A stretch of 64,000 bases of DNA from Dictyoglomus thermophilum H-6-12. Its GTDB lineage: Bacteria > Dictyoglomota > Dictyoglomia > Dictyoglomales > Dictyoglomaceae. Below, piece by piece: positions 32,407 to 40,251 of this stretch. Numbering within the stretch: position 1 is the first letter of the stretch; each line of letters opens with the position of its first letter. The DNA lies in the NCBI RefSeq assembly GCF_000020965.1, contig NC_011297.1, positions 696,387 to 760,386 on the forward strand, written 5' to 3'. The notes beneath the pieces are model-generated. The model did not search any database, had not been told where the DNA came from, and worked only from the letters and a program-made list of their open reading frames with translations. A program made the position numbers and the translations under genes.

Positions 32407-35028
32407 ATGGATTCGATTAATATTAATGAGAGATTAATAGGAATTTTAAAGAGTAGAAACATTGTTCCTGCTGCAATTTTAGATAATATCCTCTCTAACT
32501 TAAGAGGGAAGGATATACAAGAAATTTTGTTGGAAGAAGGGTTGATTTCTAAGGAAAAGTTAGTAGATTTACTTAGTGAGATTTTAGGGTGGAAGGTACT
32601 TGTAGGTAAAGAGTTTAAGCCTAATGAAGAAGCAGCAAAAAGTATTCCGCCGTTTTTAACTAAGTTTCATAATTTTATTCCTCTTGGAATTGAGGAAAAA
32701 ACCATTAAAGTGGGATTCTTTCCTCCTGTAAAACCAACAGCTATCGAGGATATAAGACTATTAACTGGTTATGATGTGGAACCTTACCTTTTAAAAATCA
32801 GCTCAGGGGAAGAGGATTTGTCTTCTTTAATTGCTGCTCCTAAAACTACTAATGTAGATATTGATTTGGAACCTGAGAAAGTTGAAGAACCTTTAAAGGG
32901 AATCGAAATCGGTACATGGGATGAATCGGAGTTAAATAAAATTATCGAGGAATTGACTCCTGAAGGAGGAATTTTGGAGGAAAGTTCAAGTGCTTCTTTA
33001 CTAATCGATAATCAAGAATCTCAGACTATATCTCCTGGTGAAACGTCAGAAGCTAAACAAGAGGAGAATATGCCAACTATTGAAGTAAAAGAGGAATCAA
33101 TTTCAGAAGTATTATCTCAAATAGAGGGTGTTGAGGTTGTAGAGGAGGAAAAGGTTGAGAGAATAGAAGAGGTTCAAGAGGCTGAAAAGGTAGAAGAAAA
33201 GCAAAAGGAAGGTTTTAAAAAAACTGAAAAAGATTTGGCTGATAAGATTATTGAAAGTATCAGGAGTAGTTTATCATCTGCAGATAAAAAAGGATTGGAT
33301 GAAAAGAAGGTTGCAAAACCTTCAACAAGAAGAACAGGGAGGAGAAAATTATTAGGTGAGGTTTTACTTGAAAAAAATCTGATTACTAAAGAACAGCTTG
33401 ATGAAGCATTGGCTCTTTCTTCTAAGAAAGGTATAAGACTTGGAGAAGCCTTGTTGGAATTAAAGTTATTAGATGATGTAGCATTAGCTAAGCTTTTAAG
33501 CGAGCAATTTGATATTCCCTTTAAGTCTTTAAAAGAGGTAAAAATTGACCATGATCTTGCTAAGCTAATTTCACCTCAGAAAGCAAGAGAGAACCTGATT
33601 CTTCCTTTATATAGGGATAATGGAAGAATTGTTGTAGGAATAGTAGATCCAAGTAATATTTTAGCCTTAGATGATCTACGTATGGTTACAAGAAGCGAAG
33701 TTTTTCCTGTTATAGTTCCGAGAAATGAGCTTATAGATGCTATAAACCAGATATGGGGTAGTGAAGAGGTGGAGAAGGTTTTAGAGGAAATTATTGTGCA
33801 AAAGGAAGAGGAGGAGACCCAATATCAGGAGGTCTCTCTTGAGGAAATTTCGTCTCAGGAAGGTCCTATAGCAAAATTAGTTAATAGTATTTTGGTAGAT
33901 GCTGTGAAAAGAGGGGCTAGCGATATTCACATCGAACCTACAGAAAAGAATGTAAGGGTAAGATTCAGAATTGATGGTGTTCTTCACGAGATAATGTTTA
34001 TTCAAAAGAGATTTCAGGCGGCAATAGTTTCGAGAATCAAAATTATGAGTGATATGGATATATCAGAAAGAAGGATTCCTCAAGATGGAAGAATAAAAGC
34101 AAATATTAAAGGAGAGGTTTATGATTTTCGTGTGTCTACTCTTCCTGGAGTTTTTGGAGAAAAGGTGGTTTTAAGAATTCTCGGTAGAGGCTCCATATCT
34201 TTAAGCCTTGAGAGTTTAGGTTTTTCTGAGCACAACTACGAGAGATATTTAAAGATGTTGAAAACTCCTTACGGAATAATATTAGTGACCGGACCTACAG
34301 GAAGTGGTAAGTCTACCACTCTTTATGCTTCTTTGAACATGATAAATTCTCCTGATATAAACATTATTACTGTGGAAGATCCTGTAGAGTATCAGCTTCC
34401 GGGAATTCACCAAGTACAGGTTAATCCAAAGGCAGGTCTTACCTTTGCTTCAGCGTTAAGATCCATATTAAGACAAGACCCTGATGTGGTACTTGTGGGA
34501 GAGATTCGTGATGAGGAGACTGCAAGAATTGCTATTCAAGCTGCATTGACAGGTCACTTAGTGCTTTCAACTTTACATACTAATGATGCTCCGTCTGCTG
34601 TTACGAGATTGATAGATATGGGAATTGAGCCTTTCCTTATTAGTTCTTCTTTATTAGGGGCTGTGGCCCAAAGACTTGTAAGGACTATATGTCCTAATTG
34701 TAAGGCTCCTTACGAACCTACTAAGGAGGAAATAGAGGCTATAAAGGCTACTTTGGGAGATATAGATTTGTCAAATGTAACTTTTTACAAAGGCAAAGGT
34801 TGTCCTAAGTGTAACGGAAAAGGATATAAGGGAAGAACTGCTATTCATGAGATTATGCTCATGAATGATGAGATAAGGGACTTGGTATTAAAGAAGGCAT
34901 CGAGAGAGACCATAAAAGAAGTTGCAAGAAAACACGGTATGGTAACCTTAAGAGAAGATGGAATGCAAAAAGTTTTAAAAGGTATGACTACAGTTGAAGA
35001 GGTAATGAGAGTAACTGCTGCAGATTAA
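32407..35028 (+). CDS. pilB: Type IV pilus assembly ATPase PilB (GspE/PulE family)
   Basis: The hexameric ATPase that powers pilus extension. 873 residues, longer than the usual 560, because two MshEN-type N-terminal modules are present (about 20-140 and 310-460) joined by an acidic linker rich in Glu and Val (about 150-305). MshEN modules bind c-di-GMP in several PilB proteins. The ATPase core has Walker A GPTGSGKSTTLYA, the Asp box VEDPVEYQLPGIHQVQVNP, Walker B DPDVVLVGEIRDEETA and the His box LVLSTLHTNDAPSA. A tetracysteine zinc site follows (CPNC about 38 residues before CPKC). Start ATG 32407 behind AAGGGGG. Confidence 0.96.
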   Translation: MDSININERLIGILKSRNIVPAAILDNILSNLRGKDIQEILLEEGLISKEKLVDLLSEILGWKVLVGKEFKPNEEAAKSIPPFLTKFHNFIPLGIEEKTIKVGFFPPVKPTAIEDIRLLTGYDVEPYLLKISSGEEDLSSLIAAPKTTNVDIDLEPEKVEEPLKGIEIGTWDESELNKIIEELTPEGGILEESSSASLLIDNQESQTISPGETSEAKQEENMPTIEVKEESISEVLSQIEGVEVVEEEKVERIEEVQEAEKVEEKQKEGFKKTEKDLADKIIESIRSSLSSADKKGLDEKKVAKPSTRRTGRRKLLGEVLLEKNLITKEQLDEALALSSKKGIRLGEALLELKLLDDVALAKLLSEQFDIPFKSLKEVKIDHDLAKLISPQKARENLILPLYRDNGRIVVGIVDPSNILALDDLRMVTRSEVFPVIVPRNELIDAINQIWGSEEVEKVLEEIIVQKEEEETQYQEVSLEEISSQEGPIAKLVNSILVDAVKRGASDIHIEPTEKNVRVRFRIDGVLHEIMFIQKRFQAAIVSRIKIMSDMDISERRIPQDGRIKANIKGEVYDFRVSTLPGVFGEKVVLRILGRGSISLSLESLGFSEHNYERYLKMLKTPYGIILVTGPTGSGKSTTLYASLNMINSPDINIITVEDPVEYQLPGIHQVQVNPKAGLTFASALRSILRQDPDVVLVGEIRDEETARIAIQAALTGHLVLSTLHTNDAPSAVTRLIDMGIEPFLISSSLLGAVAQRLVRTICPNCKAPYEPTKEEIEAIKATLGDIDLSNVTFYKGKGCPKCNGKGYKGRTAIHEIMLMNDEIRDLVLKKASRETIKEVARKHGMVTLREDGMQKVLKGMTTVEEVMRVTAAD

Positions 35029-35046
35029 TGGGAGGTATAGAGATAT

Positions 35047-36129
35047 ATGAAAGAAGAACTTTCGATTATTGAGATTCTCCAAAGTGCTCTTCAAAAGGAA
35101 GCCTCAGATGTGCATATTACATCAGGAATTCCCCCAGTTTTTCGTATAAAGGGACATTTAATACCTCAAACCCAATATCCTACACTTACGCCTCAATTAA
35201 CTTATAGACTTATATTTAGCCTTTTGACTGAAGAGCAAAAGCAAAAATTACAGGAAAATAAAGAGTTGGATTTCTCAGTAGGAATCAGCGGAGAGGGTAG
35301 GTTTAGAGTAAATGCTTTTTGGCAAAGAGGAAGCCTTGCAGCAGTATTTAGATTAATACCTTGGAAAATTCCAACAATAGAGGAGTTAAGGTTACCATTA
35401 GTTTTGAAAGATTTGGCTGCTCTTCCAAGAGGACTAATACTAGTAACTGGACCTACAGGAAGTGGTAAGTCTACTACTCTTGCTTCTATGATTGACTATA
35501 TAAACTCAAATTTTAGTAGGCATATTATTACTATTGAGGATCCTATTGAGTATTTACATACTCACAAAAAGTCTATTGTTAACCAAAGAGAAGTAGGAAG
35601 CGATACCTATTCTTTTGCAAATGCTTTAAGGTCAGCTTTAAGAGAGGATCCTGATGTAATCCTCGTGGGTGAGATGCGAGACTTAGAAACCACAGCTATA
35701 GCCATAACGGCAGCAGAGACAGGACACTTAGTAATGGCTACTCTGCATACTGTAGATGCTGTACAAAGTATAGAAAGAATTGTAGACCAATTCCCTGCCC
35801 ATCAGCAGCAACAGATAAGATTGCAACTTTCTGGAGTTATACAAGGTATCATATCTCAACAACTTTTACCAAGAAAGGATGGCACAGGAAGAATTGTTGC
35901 AACAGAGATTTTAATTGGAATTCCAGCTGTAAGAAGTTTGATAAGAGAAGGAAAAACCCCACAAATATATAGTGTAATTCAAACGGGGGGAAGATATGGA
36001 ATGCAAACAATGGATCAAAGTCTTGCAGATCTTGTGAAAAAAGGACTTATTTCTCAAGAAGTAGCCTTTGAAAGGGCAGTGAATAGAGAGGAATTAATCC
36101 GTCTTTTGGGGGGAGAAGTAAGGAGGTGA
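35047..36129 (+). CDS. pilT: Twitching motility ATPase PilT
   Basis: The retraction ATPase of type IV pili. At 360 residues it has the normal length and order: an N-terminal PAS-like part (ALQKEASDVHITSGIPPVFRI), Walker A GPTGSGKSTTLASMIDYIN, Asp box IEDPIEYLHTHKKSIVNQREVG, Walker B LREDPDVILVGEMRDLET, His box LVMATLHTVDAVQSIERIVD and the PilT-typical C-terminal AIRNLIRE-like stretch here read as AVRSLIREGKTPQIYS. Start ATG 35047 follows GGGAGG. Between pilB and pilC in a tight operon. Confidence 0.97.
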   Translation: MKEELSIIEILQSALQKEASDVHITSGIPPVFRIKGHLIPQTQYPTLTPQLTYRLIFSLLTEEQKQKLQENKELDFSVGISGEGRFRVNAFWQRGSLAAVFRLIPWKIPTIEELRLPLVLKDLAALPRGLILVTGPTGSGKSTTLASMIDYINSNFSRHIITIEDPIEYLHTHKKSIVNQREVGSDTYSFANALRSALREDPDVILVGEMRDLETTAIAITAAETGHLVMATLHTVDAVQSIERIVDQFPAHQQQQIRLQLSGVIQGIISQQLLPRKDGTGRIVATEILIGIPAVRSLIREGKTPQIYSVIQTGGRYGMQTMDQSLADLVKKGLISQEVAFERAVNREELIRLLGGEVRR

Positions 36130-36137
36130 GGGGATAG

Positions 36138-37367
36138 ATGGCTAAAGTATATGTTTATCAAGCACGAAATATGAAAGGTGAGTTAGTCACTGGAGAATAT
36201 GAAGCAGAAAACATGAGAGAGGTAGCCATAAGGTTAAGAGGAATGAATTTGTACCCTATAAGAATAGAGGAGAAAAGAACGCCCTCCTCATTTTTCAGTT
36301 TAACATTAGCGCCTAAAAAGGAAAGAGTTGGAAAGGTAAAGTTAACGGATCTTACAGTGTTTACAAGACAGTTTGCTACAATGATTAATGCAGGCCTTTC
36401 TCTTTCTACTTGTCTAAATATTCTCTCTGAACAGAGTGAAAGTAAAGCATTAAAGCAGATACTAAAGGAAGTTCAGAGAATGGTAGATGAAGGAAGTTCT
36501 CTTTCTGAGGCTTTTGCAAAATTTCCTGATGTTTTTTCTCCTTTATATATAAATATGGTGAAAGCAGCAGAATCTGCTGGAACCCTCGATGAAACTTTGG
36601 AAAGACTTGCAGTGACTCTTGAAAAGCAACAGGAATTAAGAAGAAAAATAAAATCTGCCATGACTTACCCAGTTATAGTGTTGATCATTGCTATTGGAGC
36701 TGGTTTTGGCATGTTGACCTTTCTTGTTCCTATATTTGCAGGTATGTTTGAAAGTATGGGAGCTCAACTTCCTTTACCTACTGCCATACTCTTAAAGATG
36801 AGTAAATTTATAACTAGCAATATTCTTTTGATTTTGCTTGGGGCAATAATTTTAGTGCTGGGAGCCATAAGAGCTTGGAAGAATCCTAAGATAAAGGATA
36901 AAATAGACGAAATAATTTTGAAGATTCCAGTTTTTGGAGGCTTAATTCAAAAGACCTCAGTGGTAAATTTTGCGACCACTCTTGCAGCTCAGGTAAGAAC
37001 TGGAGTTCCTATCCTTCAAGCATTACAGCTCGCCGGACAAACAGCAGGAAATAGTGTGTTTAGAAAAGCAATTGATTTAACAAGGCAAAGGGTTAGAGAG
37101 GGAGAAAGAATTGCGCCTGTTTTAAGGGAAACAAAGGTATTCCCACCAATGGTGGTACATATGATATCTATTGGAGAAGAATCTGGTTCTTTGGAACAAA
37201 TGTTAAATAAGATCGCAGAATTTTATGAAGGTGAAGTAGCAGCAGCGGTTGAGAGTTTGACTTCTCTTATTGAGCCTTTAATGATGGTATTTGTGGGTGG
37301 TATAGTTGGTGGAATGCTAATTGCATTATACCTACCTATATTCACCATGTTCCAGTACATAAAATGA
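36138..37367 (+). CDS. pilC: Type IV pilus inner-membrane platform protein PilC
   Basis: The GspF/PilC platform on which PilB and PilT act. 409 residues with two T2SSF repeats: the first around LTVFTRQFATMINAGLSLS (about 75-200), the second around FATTLAAQVRTGVPILQALQLAG (about 275-400), and membrane helices near 170-200, 225-245 and 375-400, the last with GGIVGGMLIALYLPIF. Start ATG 36138 is behind AGGAGGTGAGGGG. Its TGA overlaps the ATG of the next gene, encoding a sigma factor. pilM, N, O, P and Q are not in the window. Confidence 0.96.
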   Translation: MAKVYVYQARNMKGELVTGEYEAENMREVAIRLRGMNLYPIRIEEKRTPSSFFSLTLAPKKERVGKVKLTDLTVFTRQFATMINAGLSLSTCLNILSEQSESKALKQILKEVQRMVDEGSSLSEAFAKFPDVFSPLYINMVKAAESAGTLDETLERLAVTLEKQQELRRKIKSAMTYPVIVLIIAIGAGFGMLTFLVPIFAGMFESMGAQLPLPTAILLKMSKFITSNILLILLGAIILVLGAIRAWKNPKIKDKIDEIILKIPVFGGLIQKTSVVNFATTLAAQVRTGVPILQALQLAGQTAGNSVFRKAIDLTRQRVREGERIAPVLRETKVFPPMVVHMISIGEESGSLEQMLNKIAEFYEGEVAAAVESLTSLIEPLMMVFVGGIVGGMLIALYLPIFTMFQYIK

Positions 37368-38071
37368 TAAAACCCGCTTTAGAGCTTTGGCTAAAGTATA
37401 GAGAAACAGGGGATAAAAAAGTTCTTGAGGAACTCCTTGAAGTTTTTGATGATCTGATATACTACTGGGCTTCAAAGTTTACTTCTTATGGAGAGCCTTT
37501 AGAAGACTTAGTACAAATAGGTTATCTTGGCTTTTTAAAGGCTGTTGAAAACTATGATCCTGAAAAGGGTGATCTTTCCACATACATTTCTCATTACGTA
37601 TTAGGTGAAATAAGGCATCATTTAAGGGATAAAATAGATAAAATAAAAATTCCAAGAAGTGTTAAGGGTTTGATAAATAAGATGGATAATTTTATAAAAG
37701 AGGTGTGGGAAAAGGAAAATAGATCTCCTTCTTGTGAGGAAATTGCGAAGCATCTAAATATTACTGTAGAATCGGTAGAAGAGCTTTTTAAAATTAAAGA
37801 GGCTATGATGACTGTATCTCTGGAAGATTTAGAGATTGAGATGGATAGAATAAGAGCTGAGAAATTAGAATCTTTTAAACTTCCAATAGAAGATAAGATT
37901 GCCTTAGAACAAGCATTAGCTAAACTTCCTGATATACAAAGAAAGGTAATTGAGTATATTTTTTATCAGGACTTAACTCAAACAGAGGTAGCAAAAATAT
38001 TAAAGATATCCCAGTCACAGGTTTCGAGAATATTAAGGAGTGCTTTGGAGAAGTTGAAAGAAATGCTTTAA
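37364..38071 (+). CDS. Sigma-70 family (sigma-28/SigB-F-G group) RNA polymerase sigma factor
   Basis: A 235-residue alternative sigma factor. Region 2 reads FDDLIYYWASKF, EDLVQIGYLGFLKAVENYDPEKG and FSTYISHYVLGEIRHHLRD-like (here LSTYISHYVLGEIRHHLRD); region 3 is RSPSCEEIAKHLNITVESVEEL; region 4 ends in DLTQTEVAKILKISQSQVSRIL. It lacks region 1.1, so it is not the primary factor. It starts at ATG 37364 inside the pilC stop (ATGA), firmly within the pilus operon and just before the pilins. A role in pilus, motility or envelope gene control is inferred from position; the pilin promoter itself looks like sigma-A. Confidence 0.9.
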   Translation: MIKPALELWLKYRETGDKKVLEELLEVFDDLIYYWASKFTSYGEPLEDLVQIGYLGFLKAVENYDPEKGDLSTYISHYVLGEIRHHLRDKIDKIKIPRSVKGLINKMDNFIKEVWEKENRSPSCEEIAKHLNITVESVEELFKIKEAMMTVSLEDLEIEMDRIRAEKLESFKLPIEDKIALEQALAKLPDIQRKVIEYIFYQDLTQTEVAKILKISQSQVSRILRSALEKLKEML

Positions 38072-38112
38072 TTATTCTCTTTGCCTTGGTATGAATAGAA
38101 GATGTTTAAAAA

Positions 38113-38121
38113 TGGTATAAT
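38113..38121 (+). promoter_or_regulatory. Extended -10 promoter of the first pilin gene
   Basis: TGGTATAAT is an extended -10 box, 43 bases before the pilin start at 38165. No -35 box at proper distance is seen. Transcripts would carry a leader of about 37 bases ending with GGAAGGAGG. Confidence 0.55.
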
Positions 38122-38164
38122 ATTAATCAAAAGAAAAATTTTTGAGGGAAGGAGGACCCGAAAA

Positions 38165-38620
38165 ATGAGAAGAGAGAGAGGTTTTACACTAATTGAGTTG
38201 ATGGTAGTTATTGTGATCATTGCAATTTTAGCAGCAGTAGCACTTCCAAACTTTATGGGAGCAACTGAGAGAGCAAGAGAGTCTGCAGTAAGAAGTGCTA
38301 TGAAGACTATCCAAACAGCATTAGAGATGTATGCAACAGAACATAGTGGAACATATACGAATGATTTAAATGGTATATTGCCTCATTTACCCGGCAATAA
38401 ATTCCCTAATAGTCCTGCAACGAATTCTCCTTATGTTATTGGTCAAAACCTTATGCAAGCTAGCGGTAATCCTCCATCTACACCAGTCTTGAATACTAAC
38501 CCTAACACTAATGAGCAATATGCTATAGTTTACTTATATAATCCTGTAGAGAATTCCTATACTTTAAAGGGGTATAATAGGACTAACACTAAAGAAGTTT
38601 TGACTCTTTCAAACAAGTAG
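38165..38620 (+). CDS. Type IV pilin (major pilin candidate)
   Basis: A 151-residue prepilin. The class III leader MRRERG is followed by FTLIELMVVIVIIAILAAVA with Phe at +1 and Glu at +5, so PilD cleavage after Gly6 is expected. The mature part has the usual N-terminal helix (RARESAVRSAMKTIQTALEMYATE) and a short globular domain with NSPYVIGQN and YNPVENSYTLKGYN; there is no disulfide pair. ATG 38165 is chosen because GGAAGGAGG lies 10 bases upstream and it gives the right leader length; an upstream ATG at 38102 precedes the promoter. A separate promoter and terminator suggest high expression. Confidence 0.94.
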   Translation: MRRERGFTLIELMVVIVIIAILAAVALPNFMGATERARESAVRSAMKTIQTALEMYATEHSGTYTNDLNGILPHLPGNKFPNSPATNSPYVIGQNLMQASGNPPSTPVLNTNPNTNEQYAIVYLYNPVENSYTLKGYNRTNTKEVLTLSNK

Positions 38621-38647
38621 TTGATCAATAATCTTATATGGTTAGGC

Positions 38648-38690
38648 TAAAGGACAAGCCTATCAGGGGCTTGTCCTTTATTTTATCTTT
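38648..38690 (+). terminator. Rho-independent terminator after the first pilin gene
   Basis: TAAAGGACAAGCC (38648-38660) pairs perfectly with GGCTTGTCCTTTA (38668-38680), 7-base loop, followed by TTTTATCTTTTT. The second pilin gene follows at once with no clear promoter, so read-through may supply it at a lower level. Confidence 0.92.
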
Positions 38691-38711
38691 TTATAAGGTA
38701 GGGAAATACTT

Positions 38712-39134
38712 ATGAATAAGATGGGGTTTACATTAGTTGAGCTTCTTGTAGTGATTGTAATTATATCAATTCTTGCTCTTGTTGGAATAGCAGGCTACTC
38801 TATATATGTAGAGAGGGCAAGGGAAAGTTCTGCCAGGAGTGCTCTTAAGGCTATACAAGTTGCTTTAGAGATGTATTCTACAGATAACAAAGGGAAATAT
38901 CCTATTGCAAACAATTTAAGTGAGCTAAAATTTCAGATATTAAATTATTTGCCAGGTAGAGAATATCCAGATAATCCTTCCAACAACATGCCATACTCTG
39001 ATGAAAATAATGATCACTACAAGATTTCCTATACTTATGATCCTTTAGAGAACCGTTATACATTGACAGTTATGGATAGGTATAATATAAAGAGATTATA
39101 TTTTTTGTCTAACAGTATTTCCTTCTTACATTAG
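38712..39134 (+). CDS. Second type IV pilin-like protein
   Basis: A 140-residue pilin paralogue. The leader MNKMG is followed by FTLVELLVVIVIISILALVG, again with Glu at +5, and a helix RARESSARSALKAIQVALEMYSTD that closely follows the first pilin; the globular part shares LPGREYPDNPSNNMPY and YDPLENRYTL patterns with it. The two look like a tandem duplication that has diverged, with the second probably a minor pilin because a terminator precedes it. Start ATG 38712 with AAGGTAGGG upstream. Confidence 0.92.
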   Translation: MNKMGFTLVELLVVIVIISILALVGIAGYSIYVERARESSARSALKAIQVALEMYSTDNKGKYPIANNLSELKFQILNYLPGREYPDNPSNNMPYSDENNDHYKISYTYDPLENRYTLTVMDRYNIKRLYFLSNSISFLH

Positions 39135-39154
39135 GAGAAAAAGGAGTGATTAAT

Positions 39155-39577
39155 ATGGCAGAGGACAGATGGAAGAAACTATGGGATACTCTAAAGCCTC
39201 AGATAGCTTCGGCAATTCAAAAGGCGGGAGAGACTGCTCAAAAAGCTGGTGAAGTAATTTCAGAGATGGCAAAGACTCTTGGTAAAGAGTCTGCTAAACT
39301 CGCTAAAATTGGAAAATTAAAGGCAGATATTCTTATTCTTGAAGGAAATAAAGATAACCTTTTAAGAAAGCTTGGAGAAAAGTTATACCAATTATATAAG
39401 AATGAGGAAGAGATTAAGAAAGAAGTATTTTCTGAGCTTGTGAAAGAAATCGAGGAATTAGATAAGAAGATTTTAGAGAAACAGAAAGAGATAGAAAGCA
39501 TAGCAAAAGAGGAGAATTTGAATCCAGAAGATATCGAAAAAATTCCTGCTGTTGAAGATGAAGAAAAGAAAGATTAA
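39155..39577 (+). CDS. Small coiled-coil protein of unknown function
   Basis: I do not recognise a family. The 140-residue protein is charged and helical: an amphipathic N-terminus (WKKLWDTLKPQIASAIQKAGETAQKAG) and two coiled-coil helices (KLKADILILEGNKDNLLRKLGEKLYQLYK and IEELDKKILEKQKEIESIAKEE). There is no signal peptide or membrane helix, and no cysteine. ATG 39155 has AAGGAG 8 bases upstream; a GTG at 39146 falls within that box. It sits between pilin and radC genes, with its last 20 bases overlapping radC, so a link to either system is not shown. Confidence 0.75.
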   Translation: MAEDRWKKLWDTLKPQIASAIQKAGETAQKAGEVISEMAKTLGKESAKLAKIGKLKADILILEGNKDNLLRKLGEKLYQLYKNEEEIKKEVFSELVKEIEELDKKILEKQKEIESIAKEENLNPEDIEKIPAVEDEEKKD

Positions 39578-40244
39578 AGATTTTCCTACTTCTGAAAGAC
39601 CAAGGGAAAGATTATTAAATTATGGAGAAAAAGCTCTTTCGGATGTTGAACTTCTTGCTATTATTTTGAGGACAGGAGATAAAAAATATTCTGTTTATGA
39701 GCTTGCTCAAAATTTGATAATTGATTTTGGAAGTTTAAGGAGAATTGCAGAAGTTGGAATAGGAGAGCTTATTAAATATCCTGGAATTGGTGTTACCAAG
39801 GCTATTCAAATAAAAGCAAGTATTGAACTTGGAAGAAGGATATTTTCTGAGAAAAAGAGCTACTTTGGGGAAAGCATCTCAAATCCTTATGACGCTTTTT
39901 TAATCTTTAAGGAAGATATGTTTGATCTAAAAGAAGAGCATCTTTTTTGTATTTATATGGATATAAAGAATAAGTGTTTGAGTAAAAGGCTTATTGCAAA
40001 AGGCGATTTGAATATTGTGTATGCTTCTCCAAGGGATATTTTTAAATATGCTCTTCAGGAGAATTCTGCTAAAATAATTCTTGCTCATAATCATCCATCG
40101 GGAGATCTTACTCCCAGTGAAGATGATGTAATCTTTACAAAGAGATTAATTGAGGCTGGAAAAATTTTAGGGATTGAGGTTCTTGATCATCTCATTATCC
40201 ACAATGAAGATTATTTGAGTTTGAAGGAAAAAAATTTTATATAA
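39558..40244 (+). CDS. radC: RadC family JAB-domain protein
   Basis: A 228-residue RadC/MPN-domain protein; the old link to recombination repair is disputed and the true role is unknown. The N-terminus DFPTSERPRERLLNYGEKALSDVELLAIILRTG and the helix-hairpin-helix part LIKYPGIGVTKAIQIKASIELGRR are standard; the metal motif is AHNHPSGDLTPSEDDVIFTKR. ATG 39558 gives the expected N-terminus, with a TTG at 39552 as alternative; no strong ribosome site is present, in line with coupling to the overlapping upstream gene. Its stop codon lies inside the polA -10 box. Confidence 0.95.
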   Translation: MKKRKIKDFPTSERPRERLLNYGEKALSDVELLAIILRTGDKKYSVYELAQNLIIDFGSLRRIAEVGIGELIKYPGIGVTKAIQIKASIELGRRIFSEKKSYFGESISNPYDAFLIFKEDMFDLKEEHLFCIYMDIKNKCLSKRLIAKGDLNIVYASPRDIFKYALQENSAKIILAHNHPSGDLTPSEDDVIFTKRLIEAGKILGIEVLDHLIIHNEDYLSLKEKNFI

Positions 40245-40245
40245 T
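40240..40245 (+). promoter_or_regulatory. -10 box of polA (leaderless)
   Basis: TATAAT at 40240-40245 ends 6 bases before ATG 40252, so transcription would begin at the start codon itself. A TTGAGT at 40215-40220 is a -35 candidate with a 19-base spacer. The box overlaps the radC stop. Confidence 0.45.
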
Positions 40246-40251
40246 CTTATT

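Noticed and set aside
38102-38164. Longer pilin start
   Set aside because: It precedes the -10 box and would put 27 residues before the Phe+1 cleavage site; ATG 38165 has a strong ribosome site and a normal 6-residue leader.
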